DNA from: Erythrobacter sp.
Lineage (GTDB): Bacteria > Pseudomonadota > Alphaproteobacteria > Sphingomonadales > Sphingomonadaceae
Assembly: GCA_003483125.1 (NCBI GenBank)
Contig: DMWU01000218.1
Location: forward strand, 1 to 7,134
Length of the DNA: 7,134 nt
Direction of reading: 5' to 3'
The notes under the pieces are model-generated. The model made no database searches. It saw nothing but the letters and a program-made list of their open reading frames with translations, and was not told the DNA's origin. Positions 5,992 to 7,134 of this stretch are shown piece by piece. The first letter of the stretch is position 1. Each line of letters starts with the position of its first letter. The position numbers and the translations under genes are program-made.

Positions 5992-7134
5992 TTAGTTAAC
6001 GATCGTCGCTTGCCCGGCGAGTGAGCGCCAGCGACCGGGCGCAAGCACCAATGACTTCCTAAATGCTTCAACGGCCTCTTTCCCCCGGCCATCGTCCAAC
6101 AGTTCCTCGCCGAGGATTTCATAGCTCGGTTTAAAGATTGGTGGCGGGCCAAACACGATGGGCAGAGCCAGCTCCTCAGCAGCTGCCTCTTCCAACAAGG
6201 CGAGCCCTTTGTCGCGTTCCCCTTCGGCCAAGAGTAGCAAGGCCTTGCCCCGCTCTATTGAGCGAGCCACCCAGACCGGAGACTCGGGGTCACGATCGGG
6301 ATTCTGCCTTCTTGCCTCTGCAAGCCCCTCATCGCGCAACCTCTTCATCAAATCGAGGTTTGAGCCGACTACCACCGGATCTTTTCGCTCCTTCAATAAC
6401 TGCCCATGTGCCTGCTGGAATCGTGCGGCTATCGTCTCGGGGACTTCAGGCAGCTCGATAGGCTCAAGCCATTCAGCACCTTCTACACCCAGGAAGTTCG
6501 CAACCCTGGTCGCACTCCACGTGCCACGCAAACGAGAGGCGTCGGAGCTACCGCTCTCGTTGAATTGGAGAACCGCTTCGACCGCTTGGGCATGACAGCG
6601 CCTGATCAGGTCGCTTGCATCCTTTCCTTGCTGCAAAAGCGAGTATGCCAGCCATTCATTATAGTGCCCGCACGAGGTTTCTCCGCGCCCTCTAGCAAGC
6701 CGCTGACTGTTTACGACATTCGCCGCGCGTACATTGGCTGCTTCGGTCGCTTCCCCATCGGCCAAGGCATAGAAAATATGGCTCACCATATGCTGTGCAT
6801 GGCCCGCATCGGGGGCTGACACAGCATAGCGTTCCGCCATACGTTTACCCAATGGGGCATGGACCGGGTCGTCATAGGAATGGATCAGATAGTGCAGGAT
6901 GCCCGGATGCATCTCGTGGGTCATGAAGCCCGGCTCAAGCATTCCGGCCGCTTCCATATAGAGCGGAATCTGGCGTCCCCCGTGCGAACTGCCTAGTATG
7001 GCGAGGCCGGTGAAGGCCCTGATATCTATATCGTCAGGATCTTCGGCGAACATGCCTCGCAAATACGCAAGATAGGCAAGGTCGCGTTCTTCCTTGGTCC
7101 CTACGCCATAGATGGTTTCCACGGCACCAAGCCA
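5992..7134 (-). CDS. TPR-like protein with a histidine-rich conserved motif, N-terminus outside window
   Basis: The frame is open to the right edge, so 380 residues of a longer protein are present and the true start is missing; the GTG at 7122 is internal, as the reading continues upstream. The hallmark is a His-dense stretch at fragment residues 73-119 (HEMHPGILHYLIHSYDDP, VHAPLG, then APDAGHAQHMVSHIF). I recognise this from a widespread group of uncharacterised proteins annotated only as tetratricopeptide-repeat proteins. The C-terminal part holds helical-repeat segments, with a clear TPR-like unit near the end (EILGEELLDDGRGKEAVEAFRKSL). The invariant-looking histidines and the DDP motif suggest metal binding or catalysis rather than pure scaffolding; that is inference. 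Localisation cannot be judged without the N-terminus. It ends 45 bases before the beta-helix gene, with no terminator seen between, so readthrough into that unit is possible. Confidence 0.75.
   Translation of the reverse strand, partial: WLGAVETIYGVGTKEERDLAYLAYLRGMFAEDPDDIDIRAFTGLAILGSSHGGRQIPLYMEAAGMLEPGFMTHEMHPGILHYLIHSYDDPVHAPLGKRMAERYAVSAPDAGHAQHMVSHIFYALADGEATEAANVRAANVVNSQRLARGRGETSCGHYNEWLAYSLLQQGKDASDLIRRCHAQAVEAVLQFNESGSSDASRLRGTWSATRVANFLGVEGAEWLEPIELPEVPETIAARFQQAHGQLLKERKDPVVVGSNLDLMKRLRDEGLAEARRQNPDRDPESPVWVARSIERGKALLLLAEGERDKGLALLEEAAAEELALPIVFGPPPIFKPSYEILGEELLDDGRGKEAVEAFRKSLVLAPGRWRSLAGQATIVN

Noticed and set aside
7120..7122. GTG at 7122 as the start of the TPR-like gene
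   Set aside because: The same frame stays open through TGG CTT GGT GCC to the window edge, and related proteins have a long N-terminal part, so the gene is treated as cut by the edge.

Overview
The window looks like a chromosomal stretch of an alphaproteobacterium, most likely a sphingomonad of the Erythrobacteraceae type (Erythrobacter/Altererythrobacter-like). This is judged from overall protein character, moderate-to-high GC and gene content; no marker gene fixes the genus. All seven genes lie on the minus strand, so transcription runs from position 7134 towards 1. Coding density is high: the largest gene-free gap is 83 bases, so no stretch over 300 bases lacks a gene. I saw no tRNA, rRNA, CRISPR array, insertion sequence or other mobile element.

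Read in the direction of transcription, the window opens with a gene cut by the right edge (7134-5992). It encodes a TPR-type protein with a dense run of conserved histidines. A 45-base gap follows, holding a plausible regulated promoter: a perfect 6-4-6 inverted repeat sits between the -35 and -10 elements. Next comes a tightly packed three-gene unit. Its genes are an exported parallel beta-helix protein (5946-4735), an exported diheme c-type cytochrome of the HNE_0200/SO2930 type (4738-3731) and an N-terminally anchored alpha/beta hydrolase (3731-2766). The first two overlap by GTGA and the last two by TGATG, so they are probably translationally coupled and act together outside the cytoplasm. 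The beta-helix/cytochrome partnership is a recurrent two-gene pair of unknown function in bacteria. It is the strongest candidate here for an undescribed system.

After an 83-base gap comes a second, housekeeping-type cluster. It contains a dGTP triphosphohydrolase (dgt, GTG start, 2682-1519), an atypical SDR-type NAD(P)-binding protein overlapping it by 8 bases (1526-834), and a small membrane protein of the ABA4-like (DUF4281) family 37 bases further on (796-344). A 71-base gap carrying a 16-base perfect palindrome separates this from the N-terminal part of an AMP-binding acyl-CoA synthetase (272-1), which is cut by the left edge.
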